NCBI RefSeq assembly: GCF_008642295.1
Contig: NZ_CP029190.1
Location: 4,447,501 to 4,511,500 of the forward strand
Origin: Streptomyces venezuelae
GTDB taxonomy: Bacteria; Actinomycetota; Actinomycetes; Streptomycetales; Streptomycetaceae
DNA length: 64,000 nt
Reading direction: 5' to 3'
The translations under genes and the position numbers were made by a program. Shown here one piece after another: positions 17,370 through 27,255 of this stretch. The notes beneath the pieces were generated by a model. It saw only the letters and a list, made by a program, of their open reading frames with translations. It ran no database searches and had not been told where the DNA came from. The stretch's first letter is position 1; each line of letters starts with the position of its first letter.

Positions 17370-18563
17370 ATGAAGCGGCACACCATCGAGCCCCGCCCCG
17401 GCTGGCAGCAGACCGTCGAGGAGCAGGGGCTGATCTATCCGCTCACCCGCTACCCGGACGACTCCCTGCGCCCCTACTGGGACGAGAGCGCCTACTACGC
17501 CTTCAGCCTCCCCGAGGTGGAGGCGCTGGAGGACGTGGTCGAGGAACTGCACGCCATGTGCCTGGCCGCCGCCGCGCACATCGTGGAGCAGGACCGCTTC
17601 GCCGACCTCGGGATCACCGACCCCCGGCTGCGCGAGCGGATCGTGGAGTCCTGGCGCCGCCGCGCCGAACAGCCCTCCCTCTACGGCCGGTTCGACCTGC
17701 GCTACGACGGCACCGGCCCGGCCAAGATGCTGGAGTACAACGCGGACACCCCCACCTCCCTGGTGGAGGCGGCCAGCCCGCAGTGGTTCTGGATGGAGGA
17801 GCGCTTCCCCGGCGCCGACCAGTGGAACTCCCTCCACGAGCGCCTGGTCGACGCCTGGCGCCGGCAGGCCGAGCTGCTTCCGCCCGGCCCGCTGCACTTC
17901 GCGCACTCCGAGGCCGACGAGCTCGGCGAGGACCTGATGACGGTCGCCTACCTCCAGGAGACCGCCGAGCAGGCCGGCATCGAAACGCACGCCCTGGCGG
18001 TCGAGAAGATCGGCTGGGACCGGCTGTCCGGCCGGTTCGTGGACGAGAAGCTCCGCTTCATCCGCAGCTGCTTCAAGCTCTACCCGTGGGAGTGGCTGGC
18101 CACCGACCCGTTCGCCCCGCAGGTCCTGGACACCATGGACAACGGCGGCGGCTCCGGCACCACCTGCTGGATCGAGCCCGTCTGGAAGATGCTGCTCTCC
18201 AACAAGGCGCTGCTGGCGGTCCTGTGGGAGCTCTTCCCCGACCACCCCAATCTGCTCCCCGCCTACCTCGACGGCCCGCGCGAACTCGCCGAGGACGGCG
18301 GGTACGTGGCCAAGCCGCTGCTCGGCCGCGAGGGCGCCGGGGTCACGGTCCACGAGCCGGGCCCGGACGGGGTGCCGTTCACCCCGCAGGCCGGGGAGAC
18401 CTACTGCTTCCAGGCCCTTGCCCCGCTGCCCGAGTTCGACGGCAACCGCGTGGTGCTCGGTGCCTGGGTGGTCGAAGACGAGGCGGCGGGGCTCGGCATC
18501 CGGGAGTCCGCGGGGCTGATCACGGACGAGTACGCCCGTTTCCTGCCCCACGTGATCCTCTAG
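17370..18563 (+). CDS. Glutathionylspermidine-synthase-like ATP-grasp ligase (YgiC family)
   Basis: The 397-residue protein is the stand-alone synthetase module, lacking the amidase half of E. coli Gss. Family hallmarks are YYAFSLPEVEALEDVVEEL (about 43-61), YGRFDLRYDGTGPAKMLEYN then ADTPTSLVEAASPQWFW (about 103-140), WKLYPWEWL-like FKLYPWEWL, and the C-terminal GGYVAKPLLGREGAGV. The enzyme class joins a peptide carboxylate to an amine with ATP. Streptomycetes use mycothiol rather than glutathione, so the substrate is open; a cell-wall peptide or polyamine are candidates. It is co-transcribed with the lipoprotein. The gene ends 38 bp from convergent rocD. Confidence 0.88.
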   Translation: MKRHTIEPRPGWQQTVEEQGLIYPLTRYPDDSLRPYWDESAYYAFSLPEVEALEDVVEELHAMCLAAAAHIVEQDRFADLGITDPRLRERIVESWRRRAEQPSLYGRFDLRYDGTGPAKMLEYNADTPTSLVEAASPQWFWMEERFPGADQWNSLHERLVDAWRRQAELLPPGPLHFAHSEADELGEDLMTVAYLQETAEQAGIETHALAVEKIGWDRLSGRFVDEKLRFIRSCFKLYPWEWLATDPFAPQVLDTMDNGGGSGTTCWIEPVWKMLLSNKALLAVLWELFPDHPNLLPAYLDGPRELAEDGGYVAKPLLGREGAGVTVHEPGPDGVPFTPQAGETYCFQALAPLPEFDGNRVVLGAWVVEDEAAGLGIRESAGLITDEYARFLPHVIL

Positions 18564-18601
18564 ACGGACAGGGCGGCCGGACAGCCGGCCAGACAGTCCG
18601 G

Positions 18602-19807
18602 CTAGACGGACAGCTCGGCGCGCAGCTGGTCCAGGCCCCAGTCGAGGTCCTCCTTGCTGATCACCAGCGGCGGGGCGATCCGGATGGTGGCGCCGTGGGT
18701 GTCCTTCACCAGCACCCCGCGCTCCATCAGCCGTTCGGAGATCTCCCGCCCGGTGCCGTGCGAGGGCTCGATGTCCACCCCCGCCCACAGGCCCCGCCCG
18801 CGGACGGCGGTCACCGCGCCCCCGCCGGTCAGCAGGCCCAGCTCCGCGTGCAGGTGGTCGCCCAGCTCGGCGGCCCGCTGCTGGTACTCGCCGGTGCGCA
18901 GCATCGCGATGACCTCCAGGGCGACCGCGCAGGCCAGCGGGTTGCCGCCGAAGGTGGAGCCGTGTTCGCCGGGCCGGAACACCCCGAGCACGTCCCGGTC
19001 GGCGACCACCGCCGACACCGGCACCACTCCGCCGCCGAGCGCCTTGCCCAGGATGTAGACGTCCGGGACGACCCCCTCGTGCTCACAGGCGAAGGTCTTC
19101 CCGGTGCGCCCGAGGCCCGACTGGATCTCGTCCGCCATGAACAGGACGTTCCGCTGCCGGGTCAGTTCGCGTACGCCGCGCAGATAGCCGTCCTTCGGCA
19201 CCAGCACCCCGGCCTCGCCCTGGATCGGCTCCAGCAGGACCGCCACCGTGTTCTCGGTGACGGCCGCGGACAGCGCGGTCAGATCGCCGTACGGCACGAT
19301 CTCGAACCCGGGGGTGTAGGGCCCGAAGTGGTCGCGGGCGTCGTGGTCGGTGGAGAAGGACACGATGGTGGTGGTGCGGCCGTGGAAGTTGTCGGCGGCG
19401 ACCACGATCTTCGCGTGCCCGTCCGGAACGCCCTTGACCTCGTAGCCCCACTTTCTTGCGGTCTTCACCGCCGTCTCGACCGCCTCTGCACCCGTGTTCA
19501 TGGGCAGCACCATCTCCTTGCCGCACAGCTCGGCGAGCTGTGCGCAGAAGTCGGCGAACCGGACGTGGTGGAAGGCCCGCGAGGTGAGGGTCACCCGCTC
19601 CAGCTGGGCCTTGGCGGCGTCGATCAGGCGGCGGTTGCCGTGGCCGAAGTTGAGGGCCGAGTAACCGGCGAGCATGTCGAGGTACCGCCTGCCCTCGACG
19701 TCCGTCATCCAGGCACCTTCCGCGGAGGCGATGACGACGGGAAGCGGGTGGTAGGTGTGCGCGGCGTGCGCGTCGGCGGAGCGGATGGCATCAGCTGTTG
19801 TCGACAC
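18602..19807 (-). CDS. rocD: Ornithine aminotransferase
   Basis: RocD converts ornithine and 2-oxoglutarate to glutamate-5-semialdehyde and glutamate, linking arginine breakdown to proline and glutamate. The 401-residue class-III aminotransferase shows DVEGRRYLDMLAGYSALNFG (about 35-54), LPMNTGAEAVETAVKTARKW (about 100-119), LFMADEIQSGLGRTGKTFAC (about 215) and the PLP lysine in YILGKALGGGVVPVSAV (about 245). EHGSTFGGNPLACAVA is intact. The start is GTG (VSTTADAIRS); reading further upstream gives sequence unlike the family. The 237-bp gap to glyA holds the divergent promoters and the riboswitch. Confidence 0.94.
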   Translation of the reverse strand: MSTTADAIRSADAHAAHTYHPLPVVIASAEGAWMTDVEGRRYLDMLAGYSALNFGHGNRRLIDAAKAQLERVTLTSRAFHHVRFADFCAQLAELCGKEMVLPMNTGAEAVETAVKTARKWGYEVKGVPDGHAKIVVAADNFHGRTTTIVSFSTDHDARDHFGPYTPGFEIVPYGDLTALSAAVTENTVAVLLEPIQGEAGVLVPKDGYLRGVRELTRQRNVLFMADEIQSGLGRTGKTFACEHEGVVPDVYILGKALGGGVVPVSAVVADRDVLGVFRPGEHGSTFGGNPLACAVALEVIAMLRTGEYQQRAAELGDHLHAELGLLTGGGAVTAVRGRGLWAGVDIEPSHGTGREISERLMERGVLVKDTHGATIRIAPPLVISKEDLDWGLDQLRAELSV

Positions 19808-19916
19808 GGGGTCTCCGTTTCGTCCGTCCTGGCCTGTGACGTGGGTGGCGTCATTTTCTATCGTCGCTCCTCGGCGCGGACGGCGAAAGCGTCCGGGTGT
19901 CGGGGCCGATAAGGTG

Positions 19917-20012
19917 TGCGGTACGCACGGCGACTGGCGTACGGAGAACCAACTCCGGGGGAGTCGTGCGCGCATGTCCGCACACAGGGCCGCTCGCCTG
20001 GGCCTCGCGGGG
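19917..20012 (+). promoter_or_regulatory. ZTP (pfl-motif) riboswitch controlling glyA
   Basis: The 5' conserved box GACTGGCG (19932-19939) is followed by a short hairpin GGAG/CTCC (19943-19956) and a G-rich junction GGGGGAG (19957-19963). The 3' conserved box is CCGCTCGCCTGGGC (19990-20003). CGCC of the 3' box can pair with GGCG of the 5' box as the known pseudoknot, and CGCAC..GACT can pair with AGTCGTGCG. This order of elements defines the pfl motif, which senses ZTP/ZMP when 10-formyl-THF is short. The glyA ribosome site GGAGGAG lies about 30 bp downstream, so control could be on translation or on transcript completion. Confidence 0.88.
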
Positions 20013-20044
20013 TACGAACCGCCATCGACCCCGGAGGAGCCGCC

Positions 20045-21310
20045 ATGACCGCGCGCCATCCCGCCCTGCTGTCCACCGATCCCGAGATCGCCTCGCTCGT
20101 CGCCGCGGAGGAACGGCTCCAGGCCGACACCCTGCGTCTGATCCCCAGCGAGAACTACGTCTCCGCCGCCGTGCTGGAGGCCTCCGGGACGGTGCTGCAG
20201 AACAAGTACAGCGAGGGCTACCCGGGCCGCCGGTACTACGAGGGCCAGCAGAACATCGACCGGGTGGAGGCGCTCGCCGTCGAGCGGGCCAAGGGCCTGT
20301 TCGGCGTCGACCACGCCAACGTCCAGCCGTACTCGGGCTCTCCGGCGAACCTGGCCGTGTACCTGGCCTTCGCTCGTCCGGGTGACACGGTGATGGGCAT
20401 GGCCCTGCCGATGGGCGGGCACCTGACACACGGCTGGGGGGTCTCGGCCACCGGTTCGTGGTTCCGGGGCGTGCAGTACGGCGTACGCGCCGACACCGGC
20501 CTGATCGACTACGACGCGGTGCGCGAGCAGGCCCTCGCCGAGCGCCCGAAGGTCATCTTCTGTGGGGGTACGGCACTGCCGCGCACCATCGACTTCGAGG
20601 CCTTCGCCTCGATCGCGAAGGAGGCGGGCGCGGTCCTGGTCGCGGACGTGGCGCACATCGCCGGCCTGATCGCGGGCGGGGCGCACCCCTCCCCGGTGCC
20701 GTACGCGGACGTGGTCTCGACGACCACCCACAAGACGCTGCGGGGGCCGCGGGGCGCGATGCTGATGTGCCGGGAGGAGCACGCGAAGGCCATCGACAAG
20801 GCGGTCTTCCCGGGCCTCCAGGGCGGCCCGCACAACCAGACGACGGCGGGCATCGCGGTGGCCCTGCACGAGGCGGCCCAGCCCTCCTTCGTGTCGTACG
20901 CGCACGCGGTGGTGGCCAACGCGAAGGCGCTCGCGGCGGCGCTGCTGGAGCGGGGCTTCGACCTGGTGTCGGGCGGCACCGACAACCACTTGGTGCTGAT
21001 GGACCTCACGGCGAAGCAGGTGCCGGGGAAGGCCGCGGCGAAGGCGCTGGACCGGGCCGGCATCGTCGTCAACTACAACACCGTGCCGTTCGACCCGCGC
21101 AAGCCGTTCGACCCGTCGGGGATCCGGATCGGCACCCCGTCGCTGACCTCCCGCGGCCTCACCGCGGAGCACATGCCGCAGGTCGCGGAGTGGATCTCCC
21201 GGTCCGTCGACGCCGCCGCGGCGGGGGACGAGCCCGCCCTGGCCGCGGTCCGCGCCGAGGTCGCCGACCTCATGGCCGCCTTCCCGGCCCCGGGCCTCCC
21301 GCTGTCGTAG
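20045..21310 (+). CDS. glyA: Serine hydroxymethyltransferase
   Basis: GlyA converts serine and THF to glycine and 5,10-methylene-THF, feeding FolD and the purine formyl-transfer steps. The 421-residue length is normal. Motifs include LRLIPSENYVSAAVLEASG (about 30-48), NKYSEGYPGRRYYEGQQNID (about 54-73), VADVAHIAGLIAGG (about 198) and the PLP lysine in STTTHKTLRGPRGAM (about 225). KAAAKALDRAGIVVNYNTVP is typical of the C-terminus. The ATG is eight bases from GGAGGAG. Expression should rise when ZTP accumulates, given the upstream riboswitch. Confidence 0.96.
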   Translation: MTARHPALLSTDPEIASLVAAEERLQADTLRLIPSENYVSAAVLEASGTVLQNKYSEGYPGRRYYEGQQNIDRVEALAVERAKGLFGVDHANVQPYSGSPANLAVYLAFARPGDTVMGMALPMGGHLTHGWGVSATGSWFRGVQYGVRADTGLIDYDAVREQALAERPKVIFCGGTALPRTIDFEAFASIAKEAGAVLVADVAHIAGLIAGGAHPSPVPYADVVSTTTHKTLRGPRGAMLMCREEHAKAIDKAVFPGLQGGPHNQTTAGIAVALHEAAQPSFVSYAHAVVANAKALAAALLERGFDLVSGGTDNHLVLMDLTAKQVPGKAAAKALDRAGIVVNYNTVPFDPRKPFDPSGIRIGTPSLTSRGLTAEHMPQVAEWISRSVDAAAAGDEPALAAVRAEVADLMAAFPAPGLPLS

Positions 21311-21321
21311 CCCCCGCGCCG

Positions 21322-21351
21322 CCGCCCGGCAGCGCCACGGCTGCCGGGCGG
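21322..21351 (+). terminator. Intrinsic terminator of glyA
   Basis: The 12-base arms CCGCCCGGCAGC and GCTGCCGGGCGG flank a 6-base loop, 11 bp after the glyA stop. It separates glyA from trpS, whose own promoter should lie in 21352-21496. Confidence 0.88.
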
Positions 21352-21484
21352 AAAGCGGTCGCTCGACCGGGGTGAGATCCGGACGGGCCGCTACCGTCCG
21401 GTACCCGGGCGGGGCGGGGACCCCGGCCGGGCGCGGCCGGTTCCTTCCGGCCAGCGCAGGGGCCGGGAGGCCCTCCGCACCTGA

Positions 21485-22510
<1,026 letters not shown>

Positions 22511-22606
22511 CGATCCGAGGGCCCTGGCCGGAACGGGGGTGCTGCCCCCACACTGGGGGGCGGCACACTCGGGCCACAGCCGACACACAGACACGAGGAG
22601 ACATAC

Positions 22607-23194
22607 GTGGGGACCGTAACGCTCGGCGTTTCGATCGCGGTCCCGGAGCCGTACGGCAGCCAGCTCCAGCAGCTGCGCGCTGGCTTCGGGGACGCCGCCG
22701 CGTACGGCATCCCCACGCATGTCACCCTGGTGCCGCCCACCGAGGTGTCGGCGGACCGGCTCCCGGAGATCCGGGCCCACCTCACCGAGGTCGCCACGGC
22801 CTTCCGGCCCTTCCTGATGCGGCTGGCCGGCACCGGCAGCTTCCGCCCGCTCTCCCCGGTGGTCTTCGTCAAGGTCGTCGAGGGCGGCGCGGGCTGCACC
22901 CGGCTCCAGGGCCAGGTCCGCGACCCCGGCGGGCCGCTCCGCCGCGAGCTGGCGTTCCCGTACCACCCGCACGTCACCGTTGCCCACGGGATCTCCGAGG
23001 AGGCGATGGACCTCGCCTTCGCCGAGCTGGCCGACTATGCGGCCGACTGGGTCTGCGAGGGCTTCGCGCTCTACGAGCAGGGCTCCGACGGGGTCTGGCG
23101 CAAGCTGCGCGAGTACCCCTTCGGGAGCGGCCCGGCCGGCGTCCCGGCACAGCTCGGCTCGCCGGTCGACGAGCCGACCATACGTCGCTCCTGA
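22607..23194 (+). CDS. 2'-5' RNA ligase / cyclic phosphodiesterase family protein
   Basis: The 195-residue protein carries the two HxT motifs of the 2H phosphoesterase superfamily: THVTL (about residues 37-41) and PHVTV (about 123-127). Families with this pair open or close 2',3'-cyclic phosphates or 2'-5' bonds in RNA or small nucleotides. The GTG follows CGAGGAG at good distance. In streptomycetes the gene commonly follows trpS and precedes the YihY protein, as here. The exact substrate is not predictable. Confidence 0.9.
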   Translation: MGTVTLGVSIAVPEPYGSQLQQLRAGFGDAAAYGIPTHVTLVPPTEVSADRLPEIRAHLTEVATAFRPFLMRLAGTGSFRPLSPVVFVKVVEGGAGCTRLQGQVRDPGGPLRRELAFPYHPHVTVAHGISEEAMDLAFAELADYAADWVCEGFALYEQGSDGVWRKLREYPFGSGPAGVPAQLGSPVDEPTIRRS

Positions 23195-23339
23195 GGGAGT
23201 ACGCGGAGCACGCGCAGGACCAGGAAACGGAGTCGGCGCAGCACGAGCACATGCATCGGGCGAAAAGTCACAGTGGACGACCGTAGCGCCCAAACCCGGC
23301 AATCCCGGCTATTTCCGGCGCCTCAATTACGGTGATCGC

Positions 23340-24269
23340 ATGGACTGGCTGAAGAAGCTCCCCGTGATCGGGCCCCTGGTGACCCGTCTGATGGAGACCC
23401 GCGCGTGGCATGCGTACCAGCGCCTCGAACGGGTGCACTGGAACCGGCTCGCCGCCGCCATCACCTTCATCAGCTTCCTCGCGCTCTTCCCGCTGATCGC
23501 GGTGGCCGCGGCCGTCGGCGCGGCGCTGCTCACCCCGGAGCAGCTGAAGAAGCTGGAGGACGGGCTCTCCGAGCAGGTGCCCGGGATCTCCGAACAGCTC
23601 AACCTCTCGGGCCTGGTCGACAACGCGGCCACCATCGGCCTGGTGGCCGGCGCCCTCCTGCTGTTCACCGGCATCGGCTGGATCGGCTCCATGCGGGAGT
23701 GCCTGCGCGCGGTCTGGGACAAGGACGACGAGGACGAGGGCAACCCGGTGGTCCGCAAGGGCAAGGACGCCCTGGTGCTGCTCGGCCTCGGCGGCGCCGC
23801 CCTGGCCTCCGCACTCGCCTCGATCCTCGGTTCCACCGCGGTCGGCCGGTTCGGCGACTGGCTGGGCATCCCGGAGCGCGGCGCCGGCGGGGCCGTGCTG
23901 CGGACCGGCGCCTTCGGGGTCGGGGTGATCGCCGCCTTCCTGCTCCTGCTGTACCTGCTCACCCTGCTGCCCGGGGTGCAGCCGCCGCGCCGCCGGCTGA
24001 TCGAGGCCGCACTGCTCGGCGCGGTCGGCTTCGAACTGCTGAAGCTGCTGCTCAGCGGCTATATGCGGGAGGTCGCGGCGAAGAGCATGTACGGAGCCTT
24101 CGGCGTGCCCATCGCCCTGCTGCTGTGGATCAACTTCACGGCGAAGCTGCTGCTGTTCTGCGCGGCCTGGACCGCCACCGACGAGCAGGGCGACGAGAGC
24201 CCGGCGGAATTCACTCCTGAGGGCGACGGCTCCCCCGGCCGCGAGGACCGCGCGGCCAGCGCCGGTTGA
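23340..24269 (+). CDS. YihY/virulence factor BrkB family membrane protein
   Basis: The 309-residue protein has six hydrophobic helices and the family pattern RLAAAITFISFLALFPLIAV (about 37-56), GWIGSMRECLRAVWD (about 117) and SMYGAFGVPIALLLWINFTA (about 252-271). The family was once called RNase BN in error; its function is unsettled, possibly envelope-related. The acidic tail after residue 285 (EQGDESPAEFTPEGDG) is cytosolic. The last 59 bp overlap the 3' end of the convergent carboxypeptidase gene, so both C-termini share one DNA segment. Confidence 0.9.
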   Translation: MDWLKKLPVIGPLVTRLMETRAWHAYQRLERVHWNRLAAAITFISFLALFPLIAVAAAVGAALLTPEQLKKLEDGLSEQVPGISEQLNLSGLVDNAATIGLVAGALLLFTGIGWIGSMRECLRAVWDKDDEDEGNPVVRKGKDALVLLGLGGAALASALASILGSTAVGRFGDWLGIPERGAGGAVLRTGAFGVGVIAAFLLLLYLLTLLPGVQPPRRRLIEAALLGAVGFELLKLLLSGYMREVAAKSMYGAFGVPIALLLWINFTAKLLLFCAAWTATDEQGDESPAEFTPEGDGSPGREDRAASAG

Positions 24270-25467
24270 CCACGAACACCCCGCCGGCCAGCGCCACCAG
24301 CGCGCCGCCGGTCACGGCCAGCGCGGTGCCGAACCCGCCGGACTGCTCCTCGGCAGCCGCCGGGCTGCTGTCGTGGGACTGGGCGGGAGAGCCGTGCGGG
24401 CCGGTGTCCGCGCTCTTCGGCGGCACCAGCTCACCCACCGGCTTGACCTTGCCGGCCGCCTCGAAGCCCCAGTTCAGCAGCGCCGCCGTCTCGTGGTAGA
24501 CGGCATTGCCGCCGCCCGCGCTCGGATTCATCACGGTCACCAGCAGCTTCCGGTCCCCGCGCTGGGCGATCCCGGTGAAGGTGGACCCCGCCTGGGTGGT
24601 GGTGCCGTTCTTCACCCCGGCGATGCCCTTGTACGGGGCGAGACCGGCCGCGCCGGTCATCAGCCGGTTGGTGTTCTGGATCTCGAAGGTCTCGCGCGGC
24701 TTGCCCGGCTTCTGCATCCCGGGGAACTTCGCGCTCGCGGTGCCGGCGTACTCCCGGAAGTCCTTCTTCTGCATGCCCGAGCGGGCGAACAGGGTGAGGT
24801 CGTAGGCGCTGGAGACCTGGCCGGGCGCGTCGTACCCGTCCGGGGTCACCACATGGGTGTCCAGGGCCTGGAGCTCCTCGGCGTGCGCCTGCATGTCCTT
24901 GACGGTCTTGTCGATGCCGCCGTTCATCGCGGCCAGGACGTGCACGGCGTCGTTGCCGGAGCGCAGGAACACCCCGAGCCACAGATCGTGGACGGTGTAG
25001 TCGAAGCCCTCCTTGATGCCGACCGTGCTGCTGCCCGGGCCGACCCCCTCGGTGTCCTCGTAGCCCACCGTGCGCACCTTGTCCTTGGGCAGCGTGGGCA
25101 GCAGCGTGTCCGCGAAGAGCATCTTGAGGGTGGAGGCCGGGGGCAGCCGCCAGTGCGCGTTGTTCGCGGCCAGCACCTCGCCCGACTCGGCGTCCGCGAC
25201 GATCCACGACCGGCCGGTCAGGTTGCCGGGCAGCTGGGGCGCCCCGGGCAGCAGGTTGACCTGCGCACCGGGCTGGCCGAGCCGGGCCCCGCCGACCGTG
25301 GACATCTGGGCCGGCGGCGCCGGGCCCTTCTCGGGAGCCTTGGCGGGCACCTGGGTGGGGGCCTTGCCGCCCGGCTTGGGGTCGTCGGCGTGGGCGGGGG
25401 CCGCGAGGATGCCGGGGAGGACCAGCGCAGCGGACATGACCGTTACTACGGTCTTCTTGACAGACAC
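24211..25467 (-). CDS. D-alanyl-D-alanine carboxypeptidase (S11 PBP)
   Basis: The 418-residue secreted enzyme trims the terminal D-Ala of peptidoglycan stem peptides. A Sec signal (VKKTVVTVMSAALVLPGILA, cut after AHA) is followed by a Pro/Lys-rich linker. The penicillin-binding motifs are present: SxxK as ASTLKM (about 118-123), SxN as RSGNDA (about 170) and KTG-equivalent as VKNGTT (about 289). A single helix (GGALVALAGGVFVVNRRWPR) near the C-terminus anchors it on the outer face. The start is a GTG. It is the SCO4847-type protein and is divergent from the SCO4848-type gene. Confidence 0.93.
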   Translation of the reverse strand: MSVKKTVVTVMSAALVLPGILAAPAHADDPKPGGKAPTQVPAKAPEKGPAPPAQMSTVGGARLGQPGAQVNLLPGAPQLPGNLTGRSWIVADAESGEVLAANNAHWRLPPASTLKMLFADTLLPTLPKDKVRTVGYEDTEGVGPGSSTVGIKEGFDYTVHDLWLGVFLRSGNDAVHVLAAMNGGIDKTVKDMQAHAEELQALDTHVVTPDGYDAPGQVSSAYDLTLFARSGMQKKDFREYAGTASAKFPGMQKPGKPRETFEIQNTNRLMTGAAGLAPYKGIAGVKNGTTTQAGSTFTGIAQRGDRKLLVTVMNPSAGGGNAVYHETAALLNWGFEAAGKVKPVGELVPPKSADTGPHGSPAQSHDSSPAAAEEQSGGFGTALAVTGGALVALAGGVFVVNRRWPRGPRGRGSRRPQE

Positions 25468-25588
25468 GATGGTGAAATTACCTTCCTTTTGTCGGTCTGC
25501 CTTCGCGGTTGGGCCAACAAGCCGCAAGCCCTGCCGGGACAGCCCACCCCGGCGCGTCCGGCCCGGGGGACGGCCGGATACTGGGGGT

Positions 25589-25843
25589 ATGAAACTCGGC
25601 CGCGCCGCCTCCTGGTTCCTGCTCGCCTTCGGCGTGTGGAGCTGGTTCATCTGGGTGTCCTTCGTCCGGAACCTCTGGAAGGACGGCAGCGGCCTGGCCT
25701 TCGACGACGCGGGCGACCCCACCGCGTACTTCTGGGTCCACCTGATCCTGGCGATCACGTCCTTTCTCCTGGGGACGGTGGTCGGCCTGATCGGGTTGCG
25801 CGGGGTCCGGGCGTTGCGTCGTGAATCACGTGAAGCCCCATGA
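25589..25843 (+). CDS. SCO4848-family small membrane protein
   Basis: The 84-residue protein has two hydrophobic helices (about 5-27, SWFLLAFGVWSWFIWVSFV, and about 50-75, VHLILAITSFLLGTVVGLIG) joined by an acidic loop (LAFDDAGDPTAYF), and a basic tail. The family is specific to actinobacteria and always next to the carboxypeptidase. Its ATGA overlap with the metallophosphoesterase gene shows the two are coupled, and a role in envelope maintenance is plausible. No biochemical function is known. Confidence 0.88.
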   Translation: MKLGRAASWFLLAFGVWSWFIWVSFVRNLWKDGSGLAFDDAGDPTAYFWVHLILAITSFLLGTVVGLIGLRGVRALRRESREAP

Positions 25844-27165
25844 CCGTCCTGATCTTCGCCCTCGTCGCGCTGGCCGTCTTCGCGCTGCTGTTCCTGGTGC
25901 ACCGCTGGCTGTGGATCCGGCTGGTCCGTGACACCACCACGGCCGGCTCACGGGTCCGCCGCACCCTGACCGTGACCGCGTGGGTGCTGCCGCTGCTGGC
26001 GGTGGCCGCCCTGGTGTCGGAGCGGGCCGGAGCGCCCTTCTGGCTCCAGCAGGCGGTGGCCTGGCCGGGCTTCCTCTGGCTGGCGGTCCTGCTGTACCTG
26101 ACCCTGGCGATGCTGGTGGCCGAACCGGTCCGGGCGGTGTGGCTGCGCCGGTCCGGGGCGCGGCGCGCACCGGCAGCCGTGCCGGCTCCGGCTCCGGCTC
26201 CGGCGGAGGTCCTGGCGGAGGTCCCGGTCGAGGTCCCCGGCCCGGGTGCGGATCCCGCCCCGCCGGCGGCCACCGCCCCGGCCGAGGCACCCGAAGAGCC
26301 CGGGGTGCCCGAGGCGCCCGAGGCCCCCGAGGCGCCCGGGGTCAGCCGGCGGGTCTTCGTGGCGCGGAGCCTCGCCGCCGCCGCGGTCGTGGCCACGGCC
26401 GGCACCGTCGGCTACGGAACCCATGGCGTCCTCCGCGGCCCCCGGGTCAAGCGCGTCACCGTCCCCCTCGCCAAGCTGCCCCGCGCCGCGCACGGTTTCC
26501 GGGTGGCCGTGGTCAGCGACATCCACCTCGGCCCGATCCTGGGCCGTGCCCACACCGAGCGCATCGTCGCGACCATCAACCGCACCCAGCCCGACCTGAT
26601 CGCCGTCGTCGGCGACCTCGTCGACGGCTCCGTCGAGAACCTCGGGCCGGCCGCCGAGCCCCTGGCCCGGCTCCGGGCCCGGCACGGCGCCTTCTTCGTC
26701 ACCGGCAACCACGAGTACTTCTCCGGCGCCGAGGAGTGGGTCGACCACGTCCGGGAACTCGGCCTGCACCCGCTGGAGAACGACCGCCGGGAACTGCCGT
26801 ACTTCGACCTCGCCGGGGTCAACGACATCGCCGGCGAGAGCGAGGGCCAGGGGCCGGACTTCGCCCGGGCCCTCGGCGACCGCGACCGCAGCCGGACCGC
26901 CGTCCTCCTGGCGCACCAGCCCGTGGTCATCGACCAGGCCATGGCGCACGGCGTCGACCTCCAGCTGTCCGGGCACACCCACGGCGGCCAGCTCTGGCCC
27001 GGGAACTACCTCGCCGACCTGGCCAATCCCACCCTCGCCGGCCTCGAACGCCACGGGGACACCCAGCTGTACGTGTCCCGTGGCGCGGGTGCCTGGGGAC
27101 CGCCCGTGCGGGTGGGCGCACCGTCCGACATCACGGTGGTAGAACTCGCCTCATATCAGGCATGA
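25840..27165 (+). CDS. Membrane-anchored metallophosphoesterase (YkuE-like)
   Basis: The 441-residue protein begins with three hydrophobic helices (about 3-24, 45-65 and 68-95) and a Pro/Glu/Ala linker (about 105-165). A twin-arginine-like helix follows (SRRVFVARSLAAAAVVATAG, about 168-187). The calcineurin-like domain has all metal motifs: VSDIHLG (about 225), GDLVDG (about 260), GNHEYFSG (about 287), HQPVV (about 360) and SGHTHGGQLWP (about 377). This layout is shared with YkuE-type phosphodiesterases on the outer membrane face. The substrate is unknown; a cell-wall or lipid phosphate is plausible. Confidence 0.92.
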   Translation: MTVLIFALVALAVFALLFLVHRWLWIRLVRDTTTAGSRVRRTLTVTAWVLPLLAVAALVSERAGAPFWLQQAVAWPGFLWLAVLLYLTLAMLVAEPVRAVWLRRSGARRAPAAVPAPAPAPAEVLAEVPVEVPGPGADPAPPAATAPAEAPEEPGVPEAPEAPEAPGVSRRVFVARSLAAAAVVATAGTVGYGTHGVLRGPRVKRVTVPLAKLPRAAHGFRVAVVSDIHLGPILGRAHTERIVATINRTQPDLIAVVGDLVDGSVENLGPAAEPLARLRARHGAFFVTGNHEYFSGAEEWVDHVRELGLHPLENDRRELPYFDLAGVNDIAGESEGQGPDFARALGDRDRSRTAVLLAHQPVVIDQAMAHGVDLQLSGHTHGGQLWPGNYLADLANPTLAGLERHGDTQLYVSRGAGAWGPPVRVGAPSDITVVELASYQA

Positions 27166-27255
27166 CGCCGCCGATCCGGTGGTGAATCGACCTTCCGCCG
27201 AAGAATTTTCCGTGATTGGGTGACCGGTATTCGGACAACGGGGGGAGAGTTCAGC

